NCBI GenBank assembly: GCA_902773285.1 | Contig: CACYDS010000009.1 | Location: forward strand, 1-37,996 | DNA: 37,996 bases | Direction of reading: 5' to 3' | Source of the DNA: an uncultured Pseudomonadota bacterium | Lineage (GTDB): Bacteria > Pseudomonadota > Alphaproteobacteria > RUG11792 | Part shown: positions 26,614 to 35,568 of the stretch, one piece after another | How positions within the stretch are numbered: the first letter of the stretch is position 1 | How the letters are laid out: each line of letters opens with the position of its first letter | The notes under the pieces: generated by a model | The model's database searches: none | What the model saw: only the letters and a program-made list of their open reading frames with translations | What the model was told of the DNA's origin: nothing | Position numbers and translations under genes: made by a program

Positions 26614-26862
26614 CTATGTATTATTTTCTGTATAAGTTCGAACAGAAGTGAGACAAGATGAGTCTCCTGAACTATACTTAGGAATATACTCCAAATGGAT
26701 AAGGCCGTGCTGGGAGATATGTGGGCTAGAGGAGTTATATTGCTTTATAAATTTCATAAGCTCTCTTCTTGCACCTGAGATGGTCTCTTCAGTGAGATCA
26801 TAGTAAAATTCATTTCTAAAAATCCTATTGCTATGTTCGACGTTCCAATCTATTAGCTCGCT
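26614..26862 (-). pseudogene. C-terminal remnant of an IS481/IS3-type transposase (rve integrase)
   Basis: An 82-codon open stretch with no start codon of its own, preceded in frame by a TAA. It translates to a typical end of a DDE integrase core: NVEHSNRIFRNEFYYDL, then ARRELMKFIKQYNSSSPH and GLIHLEYIPKY. This matches the NG..ER.NR..R.Ef....l and L..Fi..YN..RPH..L...TP.eYi pattern of IS481-like elements. The catalytic Asp residues and the inverted repeats are missing. It is a dead relic; further decay into the upstream part (an out-of-frame MRQKLACGH) is possible. Confidence 0.75.
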
Positions 26863-26936
26863 TTAAGTTATCTCACATGCCCGCAGGCCAACTTTTGTCT
26901 CATATGTTATGAACTTATACACAAATCCCAAAAACG

Positions 26937-26964
26937 TTTACTTCTTTGGGAATTAGCGTATAAT
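26937..26964 (+). promoter_or_regulatory. Promoter of rplY
   Basis: TTTACT (26937-26942) and a perfect TATAAT (26959-26964) are 16 nt apart and end 39 nt before the rplY ATG. Confidence 0.65.
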
Positions 26965-27003
26965 GGGTACAGCGGATAGAGATTTTTTTATGGAATAGAA
27001 TTT

Positions 27004-27657
27004 ATGGCAAGTAACTTAGTCGTAACTGCGCGAAGTGCAAATGGGAAGAAGGCGGCAAGAAAATTAAGGCATGATGGCTATGTTCCTGGAGTGATATACG
27101 GCGATGAGAAGGCTCCTGTATTAGTGTCGGTTGGCGAGAAAGAATTGATAGCAGAGTGCTATGCGAGCGCTTTTTTGGGGCACGTTATTGAGGCAAAAAT
27201 TGGCACAAAACTAGAAAAATTTTTACCAAAACAGATAGAGTTCGATCCTGTTACTGATCGTCCTATTCACGTTGATTTTTTGCGTGTTTCTAAGAATTCT
27301 AAAGTAAAGGTAAACATAGCAATAGAGTTTGTGAATGAGGATAAGTCTCCTGGAATTAAGAAAGGCGGAATTGTTAATGTCGTTGTACATAAGTTGGAGT
27401 GTCTCTGTTCGCCTGACGCAATTCCTGAAAAGTTGACAATTGATTTGTCGGGAAAAGATATTGGCGACGGGTTTATGCTTAGTAATTTAGCGTTACCGAA
27501 AGGAGTGACCCCTGTTAATGCAGAAAGAGATGCGGTTATAGCTACTATTGTTTCTGCCAGGATGACAGAAGAAGAGACCAGCACAGAGGAAACAACCACG
27601 ACGACTGCTGAAGTAAAGACAGAAACTGCAACTGAGCCGGAGAAAAAAACAGCCTAA
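27004..27657 (+). CDS. rplY: 50S ribosomal protein bL25 (Ctc/TL5 form)
   Basis: This L25-family protein binds 5S rRNA. The 217-residue length marks the long Ctc/TL5 form: an N-terminal 5S-binding barrel (about 1-95, RKLRHDGYVPGVIYG and HVDFLRV) and the C-terminal beta domain (about 100-190, with IKKGGIVNVVVHKLECLCSPDAIP split by the family's conserved pattern). A low-complexity Thr/Glu tail of about 30 residues closes it. pth follows three nucleotides later, the usual rplY-pth pair in alphaproteobacteria. Confidence 0.95.
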   Translation: MASNLVVTARSANGKKAARKLRHDGYVPGVIYGDEKAPVLVSVGEKELIAECYASAFLGHVIEAKIGTKLEKFLPKQIEFDPVTDRPIHVDFLRVSKNSKVKVNIAIEFVNEDKSPGIKKGGIVNVVVHKLECLCSPDAIPEKLTIDLSGKDIGDGFMLSNLALPKGVTPVNAERDAVIATIVSARMTEEETSTEETTTTTAEVKTETATEPEKKTA

Positions 27658-27660
27658 GAT

Positions 27661-28242
27661 ATGTTTCTGATTGTTGGTCTAGGAAATCCAGGTTTAGATT
27701 ATGCATATACTCGGCATAATGTCGGTTTCATGTTCATTGATTATTTAGCATATGAACTTGGGTTTCTTGATTTTCGATCACGATTCAGCTCGTTGTATAC
27801 TGAAAAATTATTTGAGTGTAATGCAAAAGTGGTACTGCAAAAACCACAAACATACATGAATAATTCCGGTAATGCCGTATCCCAATTGGTGGCGTTTTAT
27901 AAAATTGAACCACAAAATATTTTTGTGATACATGACGATTTGGATATGCGTCCGATGCAGTTACGCATAAAGTTCGGAGGTAGCGCAGGCGGACACAATG
28001 GACTGCGAGATATAGAAAAGGTTATCGGAAAAGATTATTGGCACATTAAGGTCGGAATTGGCCGACCGATTGAGCGAGAGCAGGTTGCAAATTATGTGCT
28101 TTCCCCTTTTTATAAAGATGAATTGACGATTTTGGAATCGAAAGTTTTTGAAGTGTTAGGAAGGCATATTGTGGAGTTGCTCTTCGCGGAAAATAGGACG
28201 GTTCCTATAAACAAGATCATGCAAGAGGTCACTTGTTTATAA
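27661..28242 (+). CDS. pth: Peptidyl-tRNA hydrolase
   Basis: Pth frees tRNAs from peptidyl-tRNA that has dropped off the ribosome. The 193-residue protein carries the family motifs: GLGNPGLDYAYTRHNVGF with catalytic His19, KPQTYMNNSG with Asn, HDDLDM with the Asp that supports His, and GGSAGGHNGLRDIEK. It is cotranscribed with rplY. Its last codons overlap a possible small membrane-protein gene at 28233. Confidence 0.96.
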   Translation: MFLIVGLGNPGLDYAYTRHNVGFMFIDYLAYELGFLDFRSRFSSLYTEKLFECNAKVVLQKPQTYMNNSGNAVSQLVAFYKIEPQNIFVIHDDLDMRPMQLRIKFGGSAGGHNGLRDIEKVIGKDYWHIKVGIGRPIEREQVANYVLSPFYKDELTILESKVFEVLGRHIVELLFAENRTVPINKIMQEVTCL

Positions 28243-28373
28243 AGCTGATATGGGCAACCGTAATGTTTTTATTGACATTATGGGCTTTGTATGTTTTTGC
28301 AATAGGAATGGATATTCCTGTTGCTTACTATGAAAAAGGCGAGACAATTATGTGTGACGATAAATCAATATAA
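28233..28373 (+). CDS. Possible small membrane protein overlapping the pth stop
   Basis: A 46-codon frame starting with TTG inside the last codons of pth: FIKLIWATVMFLLTLWALY, a single strong membrane span, then AIGMDIPVAYYEKGETIMC and a charged end. A later ATG at 28263 is an alternative start within the span. No ribosome site stands out; translation would be by coupling to pth. The clear hydrophobic-then-polar layout suggests a real small inner-membrane protein, but length and start make it uncertain. Confidence 0.4.
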   Translation: MFIKLIWATVMFLLTLWALYVFAIGMDIPVAYYEKGETIMCDDKSI

Positions 28374-28650
28374 AGTTGTTGTATTTCCGAAAACCAGTAC
28401 ACTAGGAAATCTCCGCTAAAGACAAATTTGTAAATACGCCGCAGATGATCATTATTTCTTATTTCTGTTTTCAAGTTTTTGTTTATACTAACGCAGTCAA
28501 TTTCTGCGTCATGGATATCTGCTAAAAATACGTTTGTATCTGCTAATTTCGACTTCTAGTCTTCTTCGAACAAAACTTAGCTGGGATTTCTGAATTAATT
28601 TTTTTTAAACTTTCGATTCGATAATCAAGTGTAAGAATTCCTGAAATTAT
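28328..28650 (-). pseudogene. Possible frameshifted gene remnant downstream of potC
   Basis: Two adjoining open stretches on the minus strand without a usable start codon. The first (about 28650-28543) reads IISGILTLDYRIESLKKI and on to a TAG; the second, in another frame (28555-28328), is open for 75 codons and reads LADTNVFLADIHDAEIDC, then LRRIYKFVFSGDFLVYWF. They overlap by a few codons, as expected after one frameshift. Neither resembles a family I know. It could also be chance open sequence. Confidence 0.3.
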
Positions 28651-28655
28651 CGTCT

Positions 28656-29462
28656 TTATGTATCTTTTCTCTTTTTCGGTTTTGAGAGTAGGTATACTCC
28701 GATAAGGCAAAGGATAACTATCGCAATTATCATTGTGGCTAATGCATTTATTGCAGGAGACAAACCTATGCGTACGTTGGAGAAAATTAGTATAGGCAAA
28801 GTTGTTGAACCTGGTCCCGTCAGGAAACTGGCTATGACTAAATCATCTAATGAGAATGTAAAGGCCAGTAGCCAGCCGGATAGTATAGCCTTGGAAATTG
28901 CTGGTATCTTGATTTTGAAAAATACCGTAAAAGGTCTCGCCCCAAGATTGAGAGCCGCTTCTTCTAAAGATTTATCAAATGACAAAAGTCTTGCCCGAAC
29001 AGTCATATGAACGTATGCCATCGTCGCCATTATATGACCTATGGCAACCGTCATTACTCCGCGCTCCTTTGGAAATTCGAAGATGGATTCGACACTAATA
29101 AATAACATCAATAACGAAAATCCAACGATTATTTCAGGCATGACAATTGGCACTATGATAGTATTTGTTAAAAAATTTTTCCCAAAATATGTCCCAGTGT
29201 TTGTTGTTGCGACGGCCGCCAATGTTCCTAAAACCACGGCTCCAGAAGCAGATATAAAAGCTATTTTAAAACTAGTCATCATCGCTCTTACTAAATCTTC
29301 ATCTTCTAGTACCTCGTGAAACCATCGCAATGAAAAATTCGTCCAATTCCCTGAAATTTCAGAATCGCTGAATGAACTGATTATGAGAAATAATATCGGA
29401 ATGAATAGAAAAGCGTATCCAAAAATTAACATTGTTATAATAGTTTTTGATACTTTTAGCAT
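28656..29462 (-). CDS. potC: Polyamine ABC transporter permease PotC
   Basis: One of the two permeases of a spermidine/putrescine importer of the PotABCD type. The 268-residue protein has six membrane segments and the binding-protein-dependent transport signature EEAALNLGARPFTVFFKIKI near residue 160, which contacts the ATPase, and a WLLAFTFSLDDLVIASFLTGPG segment typical of PotC. It starts one nucleotide after the potD stop. PotA (ATPase) and PotB (other permease) are not adjacent and must be elsewhere for the system to work. Confidence 0.9.
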   Translation of the reverse strand: MLKVSKTIITMLIFGYAFLFIPILFLIISSFSDSEISGNWTNFSLRWFHEVLEDEDLVRAMMTSFKIAFISASGAVVLGTLAAVATTNTGTYFGKNFLTNTIIVPIVMPEIIVGFSLLMLFISVESIFEFPKERGVMTVAIGHIMATMAYVHMTVRARLLSFDKSLEEAALNLGARPFTVFFKIKIPAISKAILSGWLLAFTFSLDDLVIASFLTGPGSTTLPILIFSNVRIGLSPAINALATMIIAIVILCLIGVYLLSKPKKRKDT

Positions 29463-29463
29463 T

Positions 29464-30594
29464 TTACTCTCCCAGAGAATCGAAATCGTTCATTCTAATT
29501 TGCGACCACACTCGTGTTGCCATTTTGTCCATTCTGATATCATCTGCATTTCTGCTAGGATTTCCCATAATCATTTCGCTCAGCATTCCTTCATCTTGCG
29601 GACATATTTGCATATCGTTCGCAAATTCTTTGTCAAAATACTTACGAGCTTCAGGTATATTGACCAAAATTCCGGTGTTGTTTGTTAGTTTTGCGGCAAT
29701 CTCCGGACGTAGTAAATAATTTATAAATTTATGGGCATTTTTCTTGTGGGGAGCTTTATTCGGAATTCCTATGCAATCTATCCAAAGAATGGCATATCCC
29801 GCAGGAATAGCATATTTAATCTTTTTGTCCAATTTCTTAGCGGATTGTATAGCTCTCCATGCGTTGTCGGAGCATCCGATGGCGACTACAACTTCCCCAG
29901 ATAGTAGGTCTTTTATTAGAGTTGTTGAAGAGAATTTTTTTATATATTTGCGCAATTTCTTGAAGTGTTTCACATATTCCTTTACCTTTTCTGGTGTTTT
30001 AATTGAGCCATTATCCCTCAAATTTAAAAACACCGCCGCTTGGGGAAATATGTCAATGTATTCTTCTGGGAAGCTCACGCCATACTTCGATAATTTTTCG
30101 ATCTTTTCGGGATTTAAAAGCATATCATAAGTAACTTCTTTTGATTCTGGAAATACATTTTGTATCGCTTCCTCATCGTATGCAATACCGATAGTCCCCC
30201 AAAACATCGGAACCATTCTTGTCGTATCTCCTCCTGCTTTTGAAAATTTTTCAGTTATCTTCCCTTGGATGTTTTTCAGATTCGGAATCAAATTGCTATT
30301 CAATTTCGCGTAAACCCCCATAGCGCATTGTCGAGCTGCATAGGGTATGAATGACGGAAAAACAACATCATATCCGCTGTTTGTGGCAAGTAGTTTGGCT
30401 TCAAGTGAATCATTGTTATCGTACACGTCGTATATCACTTTTATTCCAGTTTCTTTTTCAAAATCTTTCAAAATCTCATTGCTTATAATGCCATACCAAC
30501 CGTAAACATTGACCGTCTCTTTTGCATTCTTATCCATTCTTAAGATACATATGACTCCAAGTATCAAGCAACAAATGATGATACTTTTTCTCAT
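29464..30594 (-). CDS. potD: Polyamine-binding periplasmic protein PotD/PotF
   Basis: Extracellular solute-binding protein of the spermidine/putrescine family, 376 residues. It has an N-terminal hydrophobic export signal (IIICCLILGVICIL), then the family opening VNVYGWYGIISNEILKDFEK, EAKLLATNSGYDVVFPS, VPMFWGTIGIAYD and IPAGYAILWIDCIGIPNKAP in order. The start overlaps the tauE stop as ATGA and potC follows directly, so the three genes form one operon. Which polyamine is bound cannot be told. Confidence 0.9.
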   Translation of the reverse strand: MRKSIIICCLILGVICILRMDKNAKETVNVYGWYGIISNEILKDFEKETGIKVIYDVYDNNDSLEAKLLATNSGYDVVFPSFIPYAARQCAMGVYAKLNSNLIPNLKNIQGKITEKFSKAGGDTTRMVPMFWGTIGIAYDEEAIQNVFPESKEVTYDMLLNPEKIEKLSKYGVSFPEEYIDIFPQAAVFLNLRDNGSIKTPEKVKEYVKHFKKLRKYIKKFSSTTLIKDLLSGEVVVAIGCSDNAWRAIQSAKKLDKKIKYAIPAGYAILWIDCIGIPNKAPHKKNAHKFINYLLRPEIAAKLTNNTGILVNIPEARKYFDKEFANDMQICPQDEGMLSEMIMGNPSRNADDIRMDKMATRVWSQIRMNDFDSLGE

Positions 30595-31649
30595 AGTTTC
30601 TTTCCTTCCTTGCGTTTGTCATACCAACGTTGCATGAATCTTTCACTGAAGAAAGCTACAATTATCACGAGCCCAATACACATAAATGTATATGTTATGT
30701 AATTTCCTTCAACCATTCTTCCAAGAAGCGATTGAGATAATTCAACCTTGAAATTATATGAATTTGCAAATGAATGGTGCACCATATTGTATATTTGTCT
30801 CATAGCCATAACAAAAACAACTACGGCTCCAAGTGCATATACGCAATATCGCTCTATTTTGTATGTCAACTTTACTCCAATCCATGAGCCAATTGAGGCC
30901 CCTATAAATAGCAGCATAACAAACATTACATCACAACAGTATTCACTTGCCGAATATACAAGTGCAATTACGGCAGTAATTACGCACCCAGCCAGAGCAG
31001 TAGTTCCATATACAACCGGACTAATTCGAGCTATCAAATAAGTGATTATCGGAGCCATAAAAAGATTGTTTCCACCTCCCAATGAAGATACTAGAAGCCC
31101 TGCCAAAAAACCGACAAAAATTGGAATTAAAATGCTCATTTCGGCACGAGATCGGATGAAAATTTTATGAAATGGAAGATATAGCATCCATCTTCTCATA
31201 GAAACGCTCTTTTTATATTTTATTGTGTCGCCATGTTTCCATGCGCGAAAACTTTGAAACAACATGATTATTCCAAAAATGATTAGGATAAAAATGTAAA
31301 CATAGACGAATTTATTAAAAGCAAATTTTGAGTTTGAGGAATTTTTCAGTATCAGCCATTCAAAAAAAGCCCCAAACATTCCCCCTAAGAGAAGGTATGT
31401 GGCCAAATGAAAATCAACATCCATTTTTCGTTTGTAAGCCAAGAAATTTGTTAAATTTGTGCCAACGGCATGACAAAGTTGGGTAGATACGGCAATCATA
31501 GGTGGAATCCCAAGTTCCATCAGGATTGGTGTTATTATTACTCCACAGCCAAGCCCCAAGAATCCAGACACAAAACCTCCTAGTAGCCCAGTGCAAAGTA
31601 TCAGCAATGGATCAAGAAACATACCGGTGATTGGGAAAAATACATTCAT
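30591..31649 (-). CDS. TauE/SafE-family membrane transporter
   Basis: A 352-residue membrane protein of the TauE/SafE (DUF81) family. It opens with the typical LLGGFVSGFLGLGCGVIITP box and repeats it in the second half as FLAGLLVSSLGGGNNLFMAP, the internal duplication of the family, with about eight membrane segments and a soluble linker (about 130-165). Members export sulfite, sulfoacetate or related anions; the substrate here is unknown. Two thirds along it has extra residues compared with the usual 250-270. It begins the tauE-potD-potC operon and diverges from truB. Confidence 0.85.
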   Translation of the reverse strand: MNVFFPITGMFLDPLLILCTGLLGGFVSGFLGLGCGVIITPILMELGIPPMIAVSTQLCHAVGTNLTNFLAYKRKMDVDFHLATYLLLGGMFGAFFEWLILKNSSNSKFAFNKFVYVYIFILIIFGIIMLFQSFRAWKHGDTIKYKKSVSMRRWMLYLPFHKIFIRSRAEMSILIPIFVGFLAGLLVSSLGGGNNLFMAPIITYLIARISPVVYGTTALAGCVITAVIALVYSASEYCCDVMFVMLLFIGASIGSWIGVKLTYKIERYCVYALGAVVVFVMAMRQIYNMVHHSFANSYNFKVELSQSLLGRMVEGNYITYTFMCIGLVIIVAFFSERFMQRWYDKRKEGKKL

Positions 31650-31783
31650 AACTCTGAAAAATTATCTCCAATCAAAAGTACGCCAGACCAACATGATATC
31701 ATGAACACGAGATTTGCGTAGTAAAAATTTAGAGACACTGTGTTCATGAACATTACACTAGGTGATAGTGAGGTAAAAAGCAT

Positions 31784-32638
31784 ATGGATGGTTTTCTGAT
31801 CATCGACAAGCCAGAAGGAAGGTCTTCGGCTTTCGTCGATTTTGTTATAAAAAAATGTCTTAAAGCAGAGAAAGTTGGACATATAGGGACGTTGGATCCG
31901 TTTGCCACTGGAGTTTTAGCTGTCGCAATAAATGGTGGGACAAAAGCTATTCCATATATCAATACTAAAAGAAAGGTTTATGAATTTGAAATAACTTTTG
32001 GCTCCCAAACAGATACTTCCGATAAAACAGGGAAAGTTATTAAAGTTTCAAATAAAATACCAACTGTATCTGAAATAGAAGGGGTTTTGCCTCAATTTAT
32101 TGGCGAGATATCCCAAGTGCCCAGTATTTTTTCCGCAATAAAGGTTAATGGTAAACGGGCATATGAATTGGCGCGAAGAGGCGAAGTGCCGGATATGAAA
32201 CCACGAAAAGTCACGATTTATAGCATTGAATTGATAGGGAAAAGCAAATTTAAGGCGGAGGTTTCGCCTGGAACATACATCAGAACTCTGACTGAGGATA
32301 TAGCCAAAGCGCTTGGAACTGTGGGGCATACGTCATCTATAAGGCGTACCACGGATGGTAAATTTTCTAATGGGCAAAGTATCACACTTGAAAATCTGGT
32401 GGAAATTAAAGATAATCTAAGCAGCGTGTTGATTTCGCTCGAGAATGTACTGGACGACATCCCTGTTATTCCCGTTTCGTGTCAAGATGCTGAAAATCTG
32501 ATGCTGGGAAGGTGTATTTATACTGCTTTCGTTGGTGAAACTGGGCAGTACCTAGCTTCTGCGGCGAATGGTTTTTTGGAAGTTGTAGAATTTTCGGGTG
32601 GCAAAATAAGCCCGAAAAAATTGTTGAGGTCTTTTTAG
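31784..32638 (+). CDS. truB: tRNA pseudouridine-55 synthase TruB
   Basis: TruB makes pseudouridine 55 in the T-loop of tRNAs. The 284-residue protein has the opening GFLIIDKPEGRSS, the catalytic motif VGHIGTLDPFATGVL with nucleophile Asp38, YEFEITFGSQTDTSDKTG, and IRTLTEDIAKALGT. Its C-terminal PUA-like part is short. rpsO follows 15 nt later, as in most bacteria. Confidence 0.96.
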   Translation: MDGFLIIDKPEGRSSAFVDFVIKKCLKAEKVGHIGTLDPFATGVLAVAINGGTKAIPYINTKRKVYEFEITFGSQTDTSDKTGKVIKVSNKIPTVSEIEGVLPQFIGEISQVPSIFSAIKVNGKRAYELARRGEVPDMKPRKVTIYSIELIGKSKFKAEVSPGTYIRTLTEDIAKALGTVGHTSSIRRTTDGKFSNGQSITLENLVEIKDNLSSVLISLENVLDDIPVIPVSCQDAENLMLGRCIYTAFVGETGQYLASAANGFLEVVEFSGGKISPKKLLRSF

Positions 32639-32653
32639 AAAAAGGAGAGCAAG

Positions 32654-32923
32654 ATGTCGATAATGGCAGAGAAAAAGCAAGAATTAATCAAGGATTATGC
32701 AATTCATGACGGTGATGTTGGGTCGCCCGAGGTGCAAGTTGCGATTCTGACTGAACGAATCAAAAATTTGACAGAGCATATGAGTCTGCATAAGAAAGAT
32801 TTTCACACTAGGCGGGGATTACTCATTATGGTAGGGAAGCGCCGTCGTTTGTTGGATTATCTCAAGAGAGTCGATGAGAAAAGATATCAAAAACTCATTG
32901 AGCGTTTAGAGTTGCGTAAATAA
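32654..32923 (+). CDS. rpsO: 30S ribosomal protein uS15
   Basis: S15 binds 16S rRNA helices 20-22 early in 30S assembly. It has 89 residues with the core GDVGSPEVQVAILTERI, HKKDFHTRRGLL and RRLLDYL motifs. A strong AAAGGAGAG site precedes the ATG. pnp, which commonly follows, is replaced here by fabD. Confidence 0.97.
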   Translation: MSIMAEKKQELIKDYAIHDGDVGSPEVQVAILTERIKNLTEHMSLHKKDFHTRRGLLIMVGKRRRLLDYLKRVDEKRYQKLIERLELRK

Positions 32924-32948
32924 ACGTCAGAAATAGAGGAATTCAGCA

Positions 32949-33917
32949 GTGAAGAATGTTTTTGTTTTCCCGGGGCAGGGTTCTCAAAAAGTTGGTATGG
33001 CATCGGCCTTTATAAATGGCTATAGAACTGGTATGGAAACGATGCAGGAGATCGAAGATGCTATTTCTCTCAAGCTGTCGGATTTGATCGAGAACGGCAC
33101 TATGGATGAATTGACAAAAGCCGAAAATGCTCAGCCTGCGATTTTTGCTGTCGGTATGATGTGTGTCAGAATTCTGGAAAATGAATACGGTTATTCTCTT
33201 GCGAGAAGGTGCAAATATTTAGCTGGTCATTCATTAGGTGAATATACTGCATTATGTGCATCTGGCGTGTTTTCACTAAGCGATGCAGCGAAGTTGGTAA
33301 GATGCAGAGGTGAGCTGATGTCTCGCGCTTTCCCAGATAGCGAAAATTATTCGATGGTTGCGCTCATTGGACTTTGTGCTGATGATATTGAAAAGGAAAT
33401 CAACGAGTATAGCACCGGCGGCAATGTTTGCGTTATCGCTAATGATAATTCTGATACACAGGTCGTAATAAGTGGGCATAGAAACGCTGTGAATGAATTT
33501 ATTGAAAAAATAAAATCAATGCCTGGCTTTAAAAAAGCTATGGCATTGCAAACTAGCGGAGCGTTTCATAGCCCATTGATGGCGCCTGTTGCCATAGAAT
33601 TTGATAAGATGCTGGCGTCAGGTTTTGAGACCCGTGGTTTTACTATACCCGTAATTATGAATGTTACCGCTCAACCATTGAGCGATACCGATGCAGTGAA
33701 GACGAAGATGATAAATCAAATCGTTGGCAGGGTCAGGTGGCGAGAAACTATGAAATACATAGCGAGTGATACAGAAATAGCCAAGGTTGTCGAAGTAGCA
33801 CCAGGAAAGGTTCTTTCTAATATGCTGAAAAGATCTAATCCAGAAATGGGTACGTGCACTTTAGAAACAGTTGCACAGATTGAGGAGTTTATAAAAGCAG
33901 AGGAGGCAGAGGATTAA
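32949..33917 (+). CDS. fabD: Malonyl-CoA:ACP transacylase FabD
   Basis: FabD loads malonyl onto acyl carrier protein for fatty-acid elongation. The 322-residue protein starts with GTG (MKNVFVFPGQGSQKVGM) after a GAGGA site. The nucleophile Ser95 is in AGHSLGEYTAL, His207 in GAFHSPLM, and NVTAQP is the later conserved loop. fabG follows one nucleotide after its stop; acpP and fabF, which often come next, are not here. Confidence 0.95.
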   Translation: MKNVFVFPGQGSQKVGMASAFINGYRTGMETMQEIEDAISLKLSDLIENGTMDELTKAENAQPAIFAVGMMCVRILENEYGYSLARRCKYLAGHSLGEYTALCASGVFSLSDAAKLVRCRGELMSRAFPDSENYSMVALIGLCADDIEKEINEYSTGGNVCVIANDNSDTQVVISGHRNAVNEFIEKIKSMPGFKKAMALQTSGAFHSPLMAPVAIEFDKMLASGFETRGFTIPVIMNVTAQPLSDTDAVKTKMINQIVGRVRWRETMKYIASDTEIAKVVEVAPGKVLSNMLKRSNPEMGTCTLETVAQIEEFIKAEEAED

Positions 33918-33918
33918 A

Positions 33919-34671
33919 ATGTTATTTTCACTAGAAGGTTTAAACGCTATGATAACCGGTGGCGCTGGGGCTATCGGCAGAAAGACTGCTACAGAAATGG
34001 CCAAGCAAGGTGCAAATGTAGTTATAGCAGATGTCCGGCAGGATGCATTGGAAACAGCAAAGAAAGAGATAAAAGATGCATCAGGTAAAGATGTCACAAT
34101 AATGAACTGCGATTTGCTTGATGTTGATAATACTCGAGCGCTATTCGCTAGGGCAGAAGAACAGACTGGACGGATTGATATTTTGGTCAACAATGCGGGA
34201 ATAGATCGCGATAAGTTGCTGATGAAGATGACTGAAGATGATTTCGAGATAGTGCTAGATGTGAACTTAAGAGCAGCGTTTACGCTCACTAAATCGGCAG
34301 TAATGGCTATGTCAAAGCGAAAATTTGGTCGCATTATCGGCATATCCTCTGTTGTTGGATTTACAGGAAATCCAGGGCAGGCAAATTATTGCGCAAGTAA
34401 GGCTGCGCTTGTTGGATTGTCGAAGGCGGTCGCATTAGAGTATGCAAAACGAGGAATCACGGTTAACTGCATAGCACCAGGCGCTATAAAAACCCCGATG
34501 ATTGATGCGGTAAGCGACGAAGCTCGTGAGAAATTTCTGGCAAAAATTCCGCTTGGATATATGGCAGATCCGGTTGAGATTGCTTATGCCGTGTGCTTCT
34601 TGGCATCCCGCGAGGCTTCATATATCACCGGCCAAACGCTGCATGTCAACGGTGGTATGTATATGGGGTGA
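33919..34671 (+). CDS. fabG: 3-oxoacyl-[ACP] reductase FabG
   Basis: FabG reduces 3-ketoacyl-ACP with NADPH. The 250-residue short-chain dehydrogenase has the cofactor motif TGGAGAIG (13-20), NNAG (91-94), and the catalytic Ser144, Tyr157 and Lys161 in a YCASK context, with the family's C-terminal YITGQTLHVNGGMYM. It forms a tight operon with fabD upstream and trxB three nucleotides downstream. Confidence 0.95.
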   Translation: MLFSLEGLNAMITGGAGAIGRKTATEMAKQGANVVIADVRQDALETAKKEIKDASGKDVTIMNCDLLDVDNTRALFARAEEQTGRIDILVNNAGIDRDKLLMKMTEDDFEIVLDVNLRAAFTLTKSAVMAMSKRKFGRIIGISSVVGFTGNPGQANYCASKAALVGLSKAVALEYAKRGITVNCIAPGAIKTPMIDAVSDEAREKFLAKIPLGYMADPVEIAYAVCFLASREASYITGQTLHVNGGMYMG

Positions 34672-34674
34672 CAC

Positions 34675-35568
34675 ATGAATGATGTCGTCATTATAGGCTC
34701 GGGTATGGCTGGGTTAACAGCAGCTATATATTTGACACGCTCAGGAGTTGTGCCGGTTGTGATTTGTGGAGATACTCCGGGCGGACAGTTGATGCAAACA
34801 GATAATGTGGAAAATTACCCGGGGTTTGCGTCAATAAATGGCGCTGAACTTATGATAAAGACAATGAACCAAGCAGAAAAACTTGGAGCTAAGATGATCT
34901 ATGAAACTGTGACGCAAATACAAAGTGCAGGGAATGGTTTTGAAATTGATGTTACTTCAGGGGATCAACTGCGGGCAAAAACTATTTTAATCGCAACCGG
35001 AGCAACTCATAAGCGCTTAGGCTGCAAAGGGGAAGCTGAATTTACAAACAAAGGCGTATCTTGGTGCGCGACTTGTGATGGCGCACTGAGTAAGGGAAAG
35101 CCTATCGCCGTTATTGGCGGCGGAAATACCGCAGTAATGGAGGCGCTGTTTTTGTCGAATATTGCTTCTAAAGTTTACTTAATACATCGAAGAGACACAC
35201 TGCGCGCAGACGAAATAATGCAAAGGCGTATATTAGCAAAGTCTAATGTAGAATGTGTATGGAACGCTACTGTAGACGAAATTATAGGGGACACAAATGT
35301 TACAGCAATCAAGCTAAATTCTGGAAAAATCATCGATGTTGTCGCGGTGTTTATTGCGATAGGTGTAACGCCTGCAACTGACTTTGTCGAAAATTTGGTT
35401 TCCTTGGATAAAGACGGATATATCGCTTCAAATGAAACAAAAACTTCAGTGCCTGGAATTTTTGTTGCTGGAGACGTTGAAAATTGCTTAACTAAACAAG
35501 CGGTCTATGCTGCTGGACGAGGATGTTTGGCAGCACAACAAATTGAACGATATTTGGGCATAAGATAA
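34675..35568 (+). CDS. trxB: Thioredoxin reductase TrxB
   Basis: TrxB reduces thioredoxin with NADPH through FAD and a redox disulfide. It has 297 residues: the FAD motif GSGMAGLTAAIYL (8-20), GGQLMQTDNVENYPG, the redox-active CATC (131-134), the NADPH motif GGGNTAVMEA (148-157), and the closing GIFVAGDVEN. It is a little shorter than the usual 310-320. The stop directly touches the prfB start. Confidence 0.95.
   Translation: MNDVVIIGSGMAGLTAAIYLTRSGVVPVVICGDTPGGQLMQTDNVENYPGFASINGAELMIKTMNQAEKLGAKMIYETVTQIQSAGNGFEIDVTSGDQLRAKTILIATGATHKRLGCKGEAEFTNKGVSWCATCDGALSKGKPIAVIGGGNTAVMEALFLSNIASKVYLIHRRDTLRADEIMQRRILAKSNVECVWNATVDEIIGDTNVTAIKLNSGKIIDVVAVFIAIGVTPATDFVENLVSLDKDGYIASNETKTSVPGIFVAGDVENCLTKQAVYAAGRGCLAAQQIERYLGIR

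Larger units (their letters stand above)
26505..27003. other. Intergenic region between rplI and rplY with insertion-sequence debris
   Basis: About 500 nt between divergently placed ribosomal-protein genes. It contains a minus-strand transposase fragment (26614-26862) and the rplY promoter (26937-26964). The remaining parts show no frame of note. Confidence 0.6.
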
